Both the position numbers and the translations under genes were made by a program. Below, one piece after another: positions 1 through 5,395 of a DNA stretch of 5,395 bases (position 1 is its first letter; every line of letters begins with the position of its first letter). Source of the stretch: Clostridia bacterium (GTDB lineage Bacteria; Bacillota_A; Clostridia; Oscillospirales; CAG-272); NCBI GenBank assembly GCA_017407885.1, contig JAFQVU010000038.1:1-5395 (forward strand). The letters run 5' to 3'. The notes beneath the pieces were generated by a model, which saw nothing but the letters and a program-made list of their open reading frames with translations, searched no databases and was not told where the DNA came from.

Positions 1-1
1 T

Positions 2-1246
2 GAGGTAAAGCTCGCACTGCTCGAGGCGGATGTCAACTACAAGGTCGTCAAAGATTTTATAAAGACTGTCACCGAACGTGCGGTCGGCTCCGAGGTGCTT
101 GAAAGCCTCATGCCGGCACAGCAGGTCGTTAAGATAGTAAATGAAGAGCTGTGCAACCTTATGGGCGGCACTCAGGCAAAGTTAAGTATCTCCTCAAAGC
201 CGCCGACAGTCATAATGATGGTCGGTCTGCAGGGTGCGGGTAAAACCACCCATGCAGGAAAGCTCGCCGGGATGTACAAAAAGCAGGGCAAGCGCCCACT
301 TCTCGTTGCCTGCGACGTATACCGTCCGGCGGCAATAAAACAGCTTGAAGTAGTCGGCGGACAGCTTGAGATTCCCGTATTCCAGATGGGCGACAAGGTG
401 AGTCCGGTTGAGATAGCAAAAGCCGGAATCGAGCACGCGAAAAAGCACGGACACGATATGGTCTTCGTCGATACCGCGGGACGTCTGCACATCGACGAGG
501 TTCTGATGAATGAGCTTCGAGATATCAAGGTGGCAGTCGAGCCTGCGGAGATACTTCTCGTTGTCGATGCGATGACCGGTCAGGATGCAGTCAACGTAGC
601 GGAATCGTTCAATGAACTGCTCGATATCACAGGCGTTGTGCTGACCAAAATGGACGGCGACACCCGAGGCGGTGCGGCGCTGTCCGTACGTCATGTTACC
701 GGCAAGCCGATAAAATTCGTCGGCACGGGCGAAAAGCTTGACATGATCGAGCCGTTCCACCCCGACAGAATGGCATCGCGCATACTCGGCATGGGAGACG
801 TGCTCTCCCTTATTGAAAAGGCACAGCAGAGCTTCGATGAAAAGCAGGCGCTCGAGCTTGAGCGCAAGATGCGCGAGCAGAGCTTCACGCTGACCGATTT
901 TCTCGATCAATTCAAGCAGGTTCGCGGAATGGGCTCGCTCGAGCAGATCATCGGCATGATCCCCGGCGTCAATGCAAACGCTCTCAAGGATGCGAGCTTC
1001 GACGAGCGTCAGCTTGACCGAATCGAGGCGATCATCCTCTCAATGACACCCGAGGAAAGAGACAATCCGAGCGTGATAAACGCTTCTCGCAAGCGTCGTA
1101 TTGCGGACGGATCCGGCATGAAGGTCGAGGATGTAAACCGTCTTTTAAAGCAGTATGACCAAATGAAGCAGATGATGAAAAAGTTCTCGTCCATGACGGG
1201 CGGCAAACGCTTCGGACGCAAAGGCATGATGAAATTCCCGTTCTAA
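2..1246 (+). CDS. ffh: Signal recognition particle protein Ffh (SRP54 homologue), 5'-truncated by window edge
   Basis: Ffh is the GTPase subunit of the bacterial signal recognition particle. It binds 4.5S RNA and hydrophobic signal sequences on nascent chains and delivers ribosomes to the receptor FtsY at the membrane. The frame is open from base 2, giving 414 visible codons. Family members are about 445-450 aa, so roughly 30 N-terminal residues lie outside the window; the GTG at 95 is internal. Numbering from base 2, the visible part contains the end of the N domain ([11 protein letters not shown]) and the G domain. G-domain motifs are the P-loop GLQGAGKTT (75-83), DVYRPAA (105-111), DTAGRL (157-162), [10 protein letters not shown] (215-224) and GTGEKLD (241-247). 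The Met-rich M domain starts near residue 295. It includes the [14 protein letters not shown] segment, the basic [11 protein letters not shown] helix that contacts RNA in this family, and a Met/Lys-rich tail. All catalytic motifs are intact. rpsP follows after 55 bases. Confidence 0.97.
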   Translation, partial: EVKLALLEADVNYKVVKDFIKTVTERAVGSEVLESLMPAQQVVKIVNEELCNLMGGTQAKLSISSKPPTVIMMVGLQGAGKTTHAGKLAGMYKKQGKRPLLVACDVYRPAAIKQLEVVGGQLEIPVFQMGDKVSPVEIAKAGIEHAKKHGHDMVFVDTAGRLHIDEVLMNELRDIKVAVEPAEILLVVDAMTGQDAVNVAESFNELLDITGVVLTKMDGDTRGGAALSVRHVTGKPIKFVGTGEKLDMIEPFHPDRMASRILGMGDVLSLIEKAQQSFDEKQALELERKMREQSFTLTDFLDQFKQVRGMGSLEQIIGMIPGVNANALKDASFDERQLDRIEAIILSMTPEERDNPSVINASRKRRIADGSGMKVEDVNRLLKQYDQMKQMMKKFSSMTGGKRFGRKGMMKFPF

Positions 1247-1287
1247 CGGGTTTCAAATAAATAAAAAAAACAAAAACATAATTTTTT

Positions 1288-1293
1288 GGAGGA
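1288..1293 (+). promoter_or_regulatory. Ribosome binding site of rpsP
   Basis: A strong Shine-Dalgarno sequence, GGAGGA, lies 8 bases upstream of the ATG at 1302 and fixes that start. It sits in an A/T-rich spacer of 55 bases after ffh. I see no convincing terminator in that spacer, and the only promoter-like word is a lone CATAAT at 1277-1282 without a matching -35 element. Read-through from ffh therefore appears possible. Confidence 0.85.
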
Positions 1294-1301
1294 AATCTAA
1301 A

Positions 1302-1547
1302 ATGGCAGTTAAACTCAGACTTACAAGACTTGGCGCAAAGAAGAACCCTTTCTACCGCGTAGTTGTCGCTGACTCCCGCTATCCCCGCGATGGCAGATTC
1401 ATCGAGGTTATCGGTACCTACAATCCTATGACTGAGCCGGCAGAGATCAAGATCGACGCTGACAAGGCAAAGAAGTGGATCGCTAACGGCGCACAGCCTA
1501 CCGATACCGTTAAGGCTCTTCTTAAGAAGTCCGGCGCTATCGAATAA
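1302..1547 (+). CDS. rpsP: 30S ribosomal protein S16
   Basis: S16 is a small-subunit ribosomal protein that binds the 5' domain of 16S rRNA and is important for 30S assembly. The 81-residue product is full length for the family (about 75-90 aa). It shows the typical N-terminal signature [20 protein letters not shown] followed by [21 protein letters not shown], then the usual C-terminal helix with Lys-rich segments. The start is supported by GGAGGA 8 bases upstream. The gene lies between ffh and khpA, the common order in Clostridia, and probably shares a transcript with khpA, whose start is only 20 bases beyond the rpsP stop. Nothing is truncated or unusual in the protein. Confidence 0.98.
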   Translation: MAVKLRLTRLGAKKNPFYRVVVADSRYPRDGRFIEVIGTYNPMTEPAEIKIDADKAKKWIANGAQPTDTVKALLKKSGAIE

Positions 1548-1567
1548 GCCTCGGCGTACTGATAATC

Positions 1568-1804
1568 ATGGTCGAGCTTAAAAAGGTACTCACCGATATT
1601 GCAAAGGCTATCGTTGACGATCCCGAGCAGGTCACTGTAATTGAGACCGTCGAGGGTGACAACGTAATGCTGGAGCGTCGCGTTGCCGAGGACGATATGG
1701 GTAAGGTAATAGGCAGACACGGCAAGATCGCAAAGTCGATCCGCCTTGTTATGAAAGCCGCCGCCAATACCATTGGCAAGCGCGTCACCGTTGAGATAAG
1801 ATAA
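1568..1804 (+). CDS. khpA: KhpA, single KH-domain RNA-binding protein (YlqC family)
   Basis: This is a 78-residue protein of the KhpA/YlqC family. In other Bacillota, KhpA pairs with KhpB (EloR/Jag), binds RNA and affects cell elongation and division. The KH type II core is visible: the DMGKVIGRHGKIAKSIR stretch (43-59) carries the GxxG RNA-binding loop as G49-R50-H51-G52. The conserved Ile-Ala-Lys and the C-terminal GKRVTVEIR strand follow. The N-terminal helix, LKKVLTDIAKAIVDDPEQ, is typical of the family, as is the length. The ATG at 1568 is the only start that fits the family N-terminus, yet no good Shine-Dalgarno precedes it. Translation may depend on ribosomes finishing rpsP 20 bases upstream (inference). 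The stop codon lies within the base of the downstream terminator stem. The usual followers rimM, trmD and rplS are not present. Confidence 0.95.
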   Translation: MVELKKVLTDIAKAIVDDPEQVTVIETVEGDNVMLERRVAEDDMGKVIGRHGKIAKSIRLVMKAAANTIGKRVTVEIR

Positions 1805-1842
1805 AATAGATTGTCCGCCATTCGGCGGACAATCTATTTTTT
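1803..1842 (+). terminator. Strong intrinsic terminator of the ffh-rpsP-khpA block
   Basis: The arms 1803-1819 and 1824-1840 form a perfect 17-bp inverted repeat with an ATTC loop (1820-1823). The GC-rich upper stem is GTCCGCC/GGCGGAC, and the transcript ends in a run of six T (1837-1842). The stem begins inside the khpA stop codon. Read from the other strand, the T-run is interrupted (TTTTATCTTATC), so it would be at best a weak back-up terminator for the opposing operon. Confidence 0.93.
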
Positions 1843-1884
1843 ATGGGGAGTTGTTGGGCGATTAGGTAAGTTTACCCATACCCC

Positions 1885-1918
1885 AAAAAGCAAACGGGAC
1901 GGAGATAAACTCCGTCCC
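1885..1918 (-). terminator. Probable terminator of the SPFH / zinc-ribbon / TPM operon
   Basis: On the - strand a 9-bp perfect stem, GGGACGGAG / CTCCGTCCC (arms 1910-1918 and 1896-1904, loop of five at 1905-1909), begins 7 bases after the stop of the TPM gene. It is followed by GTTTGCTTTTT. The T-run is interrupted but the position is right. On the + strand the same hairpin is followed by TATTTCTTT, so some activity in that direction is possible. The hairpin lies in the short gap between the two convergent operons. Confidence 0.75.
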
Positions 1919-1925
1919 TATTTCT

Positions 1926-2804
1926 TTAAAATCTGCCGCCGCGTCCGCCGTGGGAACGTCCCGATGAGCTGCGGTGACTTGAAGAGCCGCCGCGATAGGA
2001 AGATCCCGAACGTGTGCCGCTTGAATTGTTTGTGTTTCTCGGCGTGCGCACCGTGTTGCTGTATAAATAGCGGTCTCCCTGCGCGCGCAAGCTGAGACTG
2101 CCATCTACCATGTAACTAGCCGCATTGTGCACAGAGTGTACTGTAGTCATACCCTTTTTCATTCCAAGCACTATCGCGAGCGAGATGAAAAATCCAACCA
2201 CAAGTGATATGCCGACAGTGCCGATGATATCCGGCTCATCCGAGCTGTCATCGTAATAGTAGTCATCGACGTAGGATGTGACTAATTCTCCGTAATCGTT
2301 GTAATAGCCATCATCATAAGCTTCGCCGCTTATGGCATAGCCTATGTACTCGTCACATGCGTTTGCAAACGCAGAAAACGCGCCGTAGTAGTTACCGTAA
2401 GACAGCATGTCGAGAAAGGCTTCCTCGATCATATAAAGCGCATAGTCGCCAAGGTAAGTTTGACCGAGTCCATGCGTGGTTATCCAGTATTCCCGATTGC
2501 CCATATCCACGAGCAAGAGTACGCCGTCATCGTTGTCACCCCAGCCGTAGCCATTGTAGTCGTAGAAATCGTCCGCATAGTCCATTGCAGACTTCCCCGA
2601 TGTGGAATTCACCGTGACAACCGCTATTTCAATCTGACGTGAATCTGATAAGAGCGAGAGCGTGTCGTTAAGCGCGGTCTCCTCCCAGTCGGTGAGAAGA
2701 TCGGCATCATCTACCACAAGCGGAAGTGTCCGCTCTGCAATTACACATACCGACAGTGCGCAACCAATGAGAAGTGACAAAAACAAAGCAAATATCTTCT
2801 TCAT
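1926..2804 (-). CDS. TPM-domain membrane protein with secreted N-terminal domain and basic Ser/Gly/Arg-rich tail
   Basis: The start is the ATG at 2804, 4 bases after GAGGTG; a GTG at 2816 would add VRCD but lacks a binding site. The product is 292 aa. Residues 1-23 form a signal peptide (MKK, hydrophobic core, cleavage likely after VIA). Residues about 28-155 form a TPM domain (the TLP18.3/Psb32/MOLO-1 fold, also called the YgcG family). Its recognisable parts are VDDADLLTDWEETAL, QIEIAVVTV, the DDGVLLLVDMGNREYWI strand pair, THGLGQTYLGD and GNYYGAF. A Tyr/Asp-rich linker (160-190) leads to one membrane span (about 193-214). The last 70 residues are basic and low-complexity, ending SHGGRGGRF. 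With the signal peptide cleaved, the TPM domain should be outside and the tail cytoplasmic. TPM proteins elsewhere serve in photosystem repair or receptor assembly; the bacterial role is poorly defined. Context suggests a membrane partner of the two upstream proteins, comparable to B. subtilis YdjH. Confidence 0.88.
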   Translation of the reverse strand: MKKIFALFLSLLIGCALSVCVIAERTLPLVVDDADLLTDWEETALNDTLSLLSDSRQIEIAVVTVNSTSGKSAMDYADDFYDYNGYGWGDNDDGVLLLVDMGNREYWITTHGLGQTYLGDYALYMIEEAFLDMLSYGNYYGAFSAFANACDEYIGYAISGEAYDDGYYNDYGELVTSYVDDYYYDDSSDEPDIIGTVGISLVVGFFISLAIVLGMKKGMTTVHSVHNAASYMVDGSLSLRAQGDRYLYSNTVRTPRNTNNSSGTRSGSSYRGGSSSHRSSSGRSHGGRGGRF

Positions 2805-2808
2805 ATCA

Positions 2809-2814
2809 CACCTC
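2809..2814 (-). promoter_or_regulatory. Ribosome binding site of the TPM gene, overlapping the preceding stop codon
   Basis: GAGGTG on the - strand, at the anti-Shine-Dalgarno-matching distance from ATG 2804, overlaps the TGA stop (2813-2815) of the zinc-ribbon gene. This decides the ATG at 2804 over the upstream in-frame GTG at 2816. It also indicates translation coupled to the preceding gene. Confidence 0.75.
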
Positions 2815-3898
2815 ACATCATTCCCATCAGCGTGATAAGCGTGAAAACTACCGCCGAGGCTACTACTGTGCCGATAAGCAGGTACTTTGCGAAAAGTCCT
2901 CCGTCAACCGGAAGGTTTCCGACGAATTTACCGGTCTGACCGTTCATTGCGAAGGTGTACTTCTGATCCTTCCACGTGGTATTGAGTATCCACACCGGAT
3001 AGAGCACATACCGCGTTTTTCCGTCCCCGATTCTCACCGAGCTTTGCTCGGGAATGACCGATGAATAACCGTTTACCGTCGAGCGGAAAGCTTCCTCTGC
3101 ACTGCGCTTTATGCGTTCATTCGCACGCACCCGGCTGTCCTCCACCGAAACATCATATCGGTCGGCGAGGTATCCCGAAAGGTACGCAGTCTGAAAATCA
3201 ACCGCTTCCGAGAAGTCGAACGGTTCGATAGATTCCATAAGCTCATCCGCCATCTTGGTAGACCCGTCCACAGGTATGTGGTTAAAGGAGATCGAACCGC
3301 TTCTGGTAACGGAATAATGACTCGTTTCGGTGCAGTGATATTTAGGCGTTGTGTACGTCCGCACACGCGTCGCACGGTATCGTATATCCGCATCCGCCTC
3401 GGCGTCGTAAAGCCAAAACGGCACATAGACGCCTTTTATCTCGTCGATGTGATTCTCGTCTTTAAAAACCTTTGGAAGCAGAGGCTTGCCCTGCAGATGA
3501 CGCGCAAGAGCATCCTTTGCCGCCTTTTTGTCGAGCTTAAACGGAATAACGAGGTCAGGGCGGAGATCATTTGCGAGCTGTCCCTTCATGATAACAGGAT
3601 TGTCGCAGTACGGACATTTTGTCGCGGCTGTGGTATCATCGCAGATGATCTCACCTCCGCATGTGCCGCACGAATAAACACGCAGTCCGTCCGTCTCTCC
3701 CTCTCGCCACTCGGCGTTCGACGAATCATCCCAGTGTATATCGTCTGTCCCTGCGTTCTTCAAATCGTCATCGTACGCCTTGAGCGATTCGATATCAAAT
3801 TCGGTGTCACAGTACGGGCACTTAGGCTTCTGCAATGTGCTGTCAAACTCGATATTACCCCCACAGCACGGGCATTTATACAGTAAAAGATCTGCCAT
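2813..3898 (-). CDS. Tail-anchored protein with two N-terminal TFIIB-type zinc ribbons (YdjG-like)
   Basis: This 361-residue protein has two four-cysteine zinc ribbons: C9/C12 with C27/C30 and C77/C80 with C95/C98 (the CPCCGG, CPYCD, CGTCGG and CPYCD knuckles). An acidic spacer (43-70) separates them. A long conserved middle domain follows, with YVPFWLYDAEAD (158-169) and the late motif NGQTGK..GNLP (319-330), which I recall from uncharacterised TFIIB-type zinc-ribbon proteins of Bacillota. One hydrophobic span lies at the extreme C-terminus (about 339-358). There is no signal peptide, so the body should be cytoplasmic and tail-anchored. Such proteins are sometimes labelled primosomal, PriA-like or phage replication proteins because of the cysteine knuckles. 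No helicase motifs are present here, so I reject that. Its ATG overlaps the upstream stop (TAATG) and has no Shine-Dalgarno. By analogy with B. subtilis YdjG it may hold the SPFH protein at the membrane. Confidence 0.88.
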   Translation of the reverse strand: MADLLLYKCPCCGGNIEFDSTLQKPKCPYCDTEFDIESLKAYDDDLKNAGTDDIHWDDSSNAEWREGETDGLRVYSCGTCGGEIICDDTTAATKCPYCDNPVIMKGQLANDLRPDLVIPFKLDKKAAKDALARHLQGKPLLPKVFKDENHIDEIKGVYVPFWLYDAEADADIRYRATRVRTYTTPKYHCTETSHYSVTRSGSISFNHIPVDGSTKMADELMESIEPFDFSEAVDFQTAYLSGYLADRYDVSVEDSRVRANERIKRSAEEAFRSTVNGYSSVIPEQSSVRIGDGKTRYVLYPVWILNTTWKDQKYTFAMNGQTGKFVGNLPVDGGLFAKYLLIGTVVASAVVFTLITLMGMM

Positions 3899-5196
3899 TA
3901 TTTTGTGTCAAATCGGTTGCCGCACTCGGGACAGAATTTCGGCGGATTCTTAGGATCCTCCGGCTTCCATCCACACTTGTCGCAAGCAGATACCGATGCA
4001 TCCGAAGGCTTCTTCGCTCCGCAATTCGGGCAGAAATTGCCCTTGTTTACAGAGCCGCACGCGCAAGTCCAACCGTCAGCAGGACGTTTAGCTCCGCACT
4101 CGGCGCAGAAATTGCCGCTCGCCGAAGCGCCGCATGCACATTTCCAAGTGTTCGCCGCAGGTGCAGCGGACGCAGGATTCTGCGCTGCCTGCTGCTGTCC
4201 CATAGCAAACAGATTCTGTGCGTTTGTACCGCCCTGATTCATCGCCATACCCATTCCCATGAAGCCGGTCATCGCGCCCGCAGAGTTGGATGCCGCCGCC
4301 TTCATAGCGTCAGCCTGCGCACCGACAAGAGTAGCACCCGCCATCGTAGGATCGCGGTACATCGCGGTCTTCTGCGCGGTTTTGAGCATTTCCTGGTCTT
4401 CCTCGGTGAGAGTCGGCGGATTCATCGCCACCTTAACGTCACCAAAACCGCGCTCACCCCATTCCGCGCCAAGCTCTTCGTTAAGGAACTTTTCAAGCTC
4501 GGTGCTGTGCGCGGGAATCTGATTCGGGCGCAGCTCGAGCGTTGACAGCTTTGCGAGTGCCGGACCGAGAGCACTGATAAATTCCGTCTTCATCGTGCCC
4601 GTAATGGTCTCTTTCTTATAGGTATCCGCGACGTTTCCTGCAAGATTTGTGTAAAACTTGATCGGGTCGGTCATGCGGAAGGTGTAGACACCGTTACAGC
4701 GGAGTGACACGTCCACATCAAAGCCGATGCGCGAATCAACCACACGGAAGGAGACCGGTGTTGCTGTACCGAATTTGTTATCGAGAATCTCCTTGGTGTT
4801 GAAATAGTAGACGCGCTGATCCTTACCGGTATCGCCGCCGTATGTGAAACGCTTTCCGAGAGTCTTAAATGTTGCAATAATTGATTCACCGAGACTGCCT
4901 GCGAAGATAGATGGCTCGGTCGATTTATCGTATGTAAATTCGCCCGGTTCCGCGCAGACCTCGACCACCTTGCCCTGTTCAACGATGATCATACACTGAC
5001 CGTCAGCGACCGCGATGCCCGAGCCGTTTGAGATAATGTTGTCCTCACCCTTGGTATTTGAGGAACGTCCGCCGATGCGCTTCTGACCTTTGACCATAAG
5101 CGTGTCGTTGTCGATAGCCTCACAGTAGAAAAATTCCTTCCACTGATCGGCAAGAGTACCGCCGAGTGCGCCAATGCCTGCTTTAATAAGTCCCAT
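3898..5196 (-). CDS. SPFH/band-7 protein with three C-terminal zinc ribbons (YdjI-like, 'virion core protein' family)
   Basis: The start is the ATG at 5196, 7 bases after GGAGGT; the in-frame TTG at 5217 is unsupported. The product is 432 aa. A short amphipathic Gly/Ala-rich N-terminus (1-20) is followed by an SPFH domain (about 25-280), recognisable by WKEFFYCEAIDNDTLMVKG, the SNGSGIAVADGQ and IVEQGKVVEV strands, EPGEFTYD, YYFNTKEI and FGDVKV. An Ala/Met/Gln-rich linker (284-349) comes next, then three zinc ribbons: C353/C355/C364/C367, C378/C380/C389/C392 and C405/C408/C422/C425. This architecture matches the stomatin/prohibitin-like family with C-terminal zinc ribbons (COG4260 type, including B. 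subtilis YdjI). No transmembrane span is present, so it is probably a peripheral, self-assembling membrane scaffold on the cytoplasmic side. In B. subtilis, YdjI links PspA to the membrane with YdjG and YdjH. Here it is first in its operon and no pspA is visible. Confidence 0.92.
   Translation of the reverse strand: MGLIKAGIGALGGTLADQWKEFFYCEAIDNDTLMVKGQKRIGGRSSNTKGEDNIISNGSGIAVADGQCMIIVEQGKVVEVCAEPGEFTYDKSTEPSIFAGSLGESIIATFKTLGKRFTYGGDTGKDQRVYYFNTKEILDNKFGTATPVSFRVVDSRIGFDVDVSLRCNGVYTFRMTDPIKFYTNLAGNVADTYKKETITGTMKTEFISALGPALAKLSTLELRPNQIPAHSTELEKFLNEELGAEWGERGFGDVKVAMNPPTLTEEDQEMLKTAQKTAMYRDPTMAGATLVGAQADAMKAAASNSAGAMTGFMGMGMAMNQGGTNAQNLFAMGQQQAAQNPASAAPAANTWKCACGASASGNFCAECGAKRPADGWTCACGSVNKGNFCPNCGAKKPSDASVSACDKCGWKPEDPKNPPKFCPECGNRFDTK
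4012..4146 (-). repeat. Tandem zinc-ribbon repeat inside the SPFH gene
   Basis: Residues 351-371 and 376-395 of the SPFH protein are two copies of one module, W-x-C-A-C-G-x4-G-N-F-C-x2-C-G-A-K-[RK]-P, spaced 25 residues apart. Both use an unusual first knuckle, C-x-C, rather than C-x2-C. The third ribbon (405-426) has C-x2-C knuckles and a longer loop, so it is not a copy of the same unit. An internal duplication is the simplest reading. Confidence 0.8.
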
Positions 5197-5203
5197 AATA
5201 AAT

Positions 5204-5209
5204 ACCTCC
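5204..5209 (-). promoter_or_regulatory. Ribosome binding site of the SPFH gene
   Basis: GGAGGT on the - strand, 7 bases before ATG 5196, is the only strong Shine-Dalgarno near the gene start. It selects the MGLIKAGIG N-terminus over the longer open frame beginning at 5217. Confidence 0.88.
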
Positions 5210-5216
5210 GTTATCA

Positions 5217-5232
5217 AGCGGCTAATACCGCT
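5217..5232 (-). other. Small hairpin in the 5' leader of the SPFH operon
   Basis: AGCGG (5228-5232) and CCGCT (5217-5221) can form a 5-bp GC-rich stem with a six-base loop. It would lie near the 5' end of the predicted transcript, a few bases upstream of the ribosome binding site. It is too short to call a riboswitch or attenuator. A transcript-stabilising or RBS-modulating role is only a guess. Confidence 0.35.
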
Positions 5233-5244
5233 GTTATTATTTTT

Positions 5245-5273
5245 ATTATAACATATTCATCTTATGACTGCAA
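5245..5273 (-). promoter_or_regulatory. Sigma-A-like extended -10 promoter of the SPFH / zinc-ribbon / TPM operon
   Basis: On the - strand a perfect TATAAT (5245-5250) is preceded by the extended -10 element TGT (5251-5253). A TTGCAG -35 hexamer (5268-5273, 3 of 6 consensus bases) sits at the ideal 17-base spacing. Upstream of the -35 lies an A/T tract (5275-5295, AAAAATTTATAAAAAA type) resembling an UP element. Transcription would begin near 5238, giving a leader of about 42 bases before ATG 5196. No sigma-W-type TGAAAC/CGTA pair is visible here. The ordinary housekeeping type suggests steady expression, with any stress control outside this window. Confidence 0.75.
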
Positions 5274-5395
5274 TGCTTTTTTATAAATTTTTATTGCAGG
5301 ATGAATTGTTGTTTGTAGGAAGATTGTCTCTTCCTTTGGGTTCTGCACTGCATAAAACTGCACTTTTCGGTACATCATACAACACAGAAAAACAA

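Noticed and set aside
194..910. Long - strand open frame (238 codons) antisense to ffh.
   Set aside because: It overlaps the strongly conserved GTPase motifs of ffh on the other strand. It is a mirror of that gene's codon pattern and has no recognisable domain.
1251..1282. Possible internal promoter before rpsP (CATAAT at 1277-1282).
   Set aside because: No -35 hexamer lies at suitable spacing; the A-rich spacer alone explains the match.
1842..1884. Long-range complementarity TATGGG / CCCATA and a small GGTAA / TTACC stem between the two terminators, considered as a structured RNA.
   Set aside because: The pairings are short, partly overlapping and AT-rich, with no match to a known RNA family; chance is the simpler explanation.
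1811..2095. Open frame of 94 codons on the + strand after the khpA terminator.
   Set aside because: It starts inside the terminator stem, runs antisense to the TPM gene's low-complexity tail, has no ribosome binding site and no family resemblance.
2813..3898. PriA-like helicase or phage replication protein label for the zinc-ribbon gene.
   Set aside because: No Walker A or B or other helicase motifs are present; only the cysteine knuckles resemble such proteins, and the C-terminus is a membrane anchor.
3278..4545. Long + strand open frames (202 and 236 codons) opposite the zinc-ribbon and SPFH genes.
   Set aside because: Their translations are Arg/Cys/Ser-rich antisense products without domains, while the opposite strand carries clear zinc ribbons and an SPFH fold.
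5317..5335. Inverted repeat AGGAAGA / TCTTCCT with a five-base loop, considered as a terminator of an upstream gene.
   Set aside because: The stem is only 7 bp, partly AT, and there is no T-run on either side in either direction.
5262..5393. Open frame of 43 codons on the - strand running in from the right edge and ending in TAA at 5262, which could be the C-terminus of an upstream gene.
   Set aside because: A second - strand frame is also open across most of the same stretch. The DNA is AT-rich, the peptide resembles nothing I know, and the frame runs into the predicted -35 element. Sequence beyond 5395 is needed to decide.

Overview
The window looks like a chromosomal segment from a Gram-positive, low-to-mid GC bacterium, most likely Bacillota, class Clostridia, perhaps near Oscillospiraceae/Ruminococcaceae. 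The reasons are the ffh-rpsP-khpA gene order, the Clostridia-like Ffh, S16 and KhpA sequences, strong GGAGG-type ribosome binding sites, and A-rich spacers between genes of roughly balanced GC. The family-level placement is an inference from memory of these families, not a search result.

The left third (1-1842, + strand) is a translation and protein-targeting block. It holds the 3' part of ffh (signal recognition particle GTPase, cut by the window edge), rpsP (ribosomal protein S16) and khpA (small KH-domain RNA-binding protein). It ends in a strong intrinsic terminator with a perfect 17-bp stem. The rimM, trmD and rplS genes that often follow khpA in Bacillota are absent.

The middle, 1843-1925, is a short convergent intergenic region. 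It contains a second hairpin that fits as the terminator of the opposing operon.

The right two thirds (1926-5250, - strand) is a three-gene operon read leftwards from a sigma-A-like extended -10 promoter at 5245-5273. The genes are an SPFH/band-7 protein with three C-terminal zinc ribbons (432 aa), a tail-anchored protein with two N-terminal zinc ribbons (361 aa), and a secreted-domain TPM protein with one membrane span and a basic Ser/Gly/Arg-rich tail (292 aa). The genes are almost fused: a TAATG stop/start overlap joins the first two, and the second and third are 8 nt apart with the ribosome binding site lying over the stop codon. The gene content resembles the B. subtilis pspA-ydjG-ydjH-ydjI membrane-stress operon. 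Here the order is changed, no pspA is visible in the window, and no sigma-W-like promoter is visible. I infer a membrane-associated scaffold: the SPFH protein assembles at the membrane, the zinc-ribbon protein anchors it, and the TPM protein links it to the outside of the membrane.

The last ~120 bases (5274-5395) are AT-rich. They contain no gene I can support, only an UP-element-like tract and a cluster of CTGCA words.
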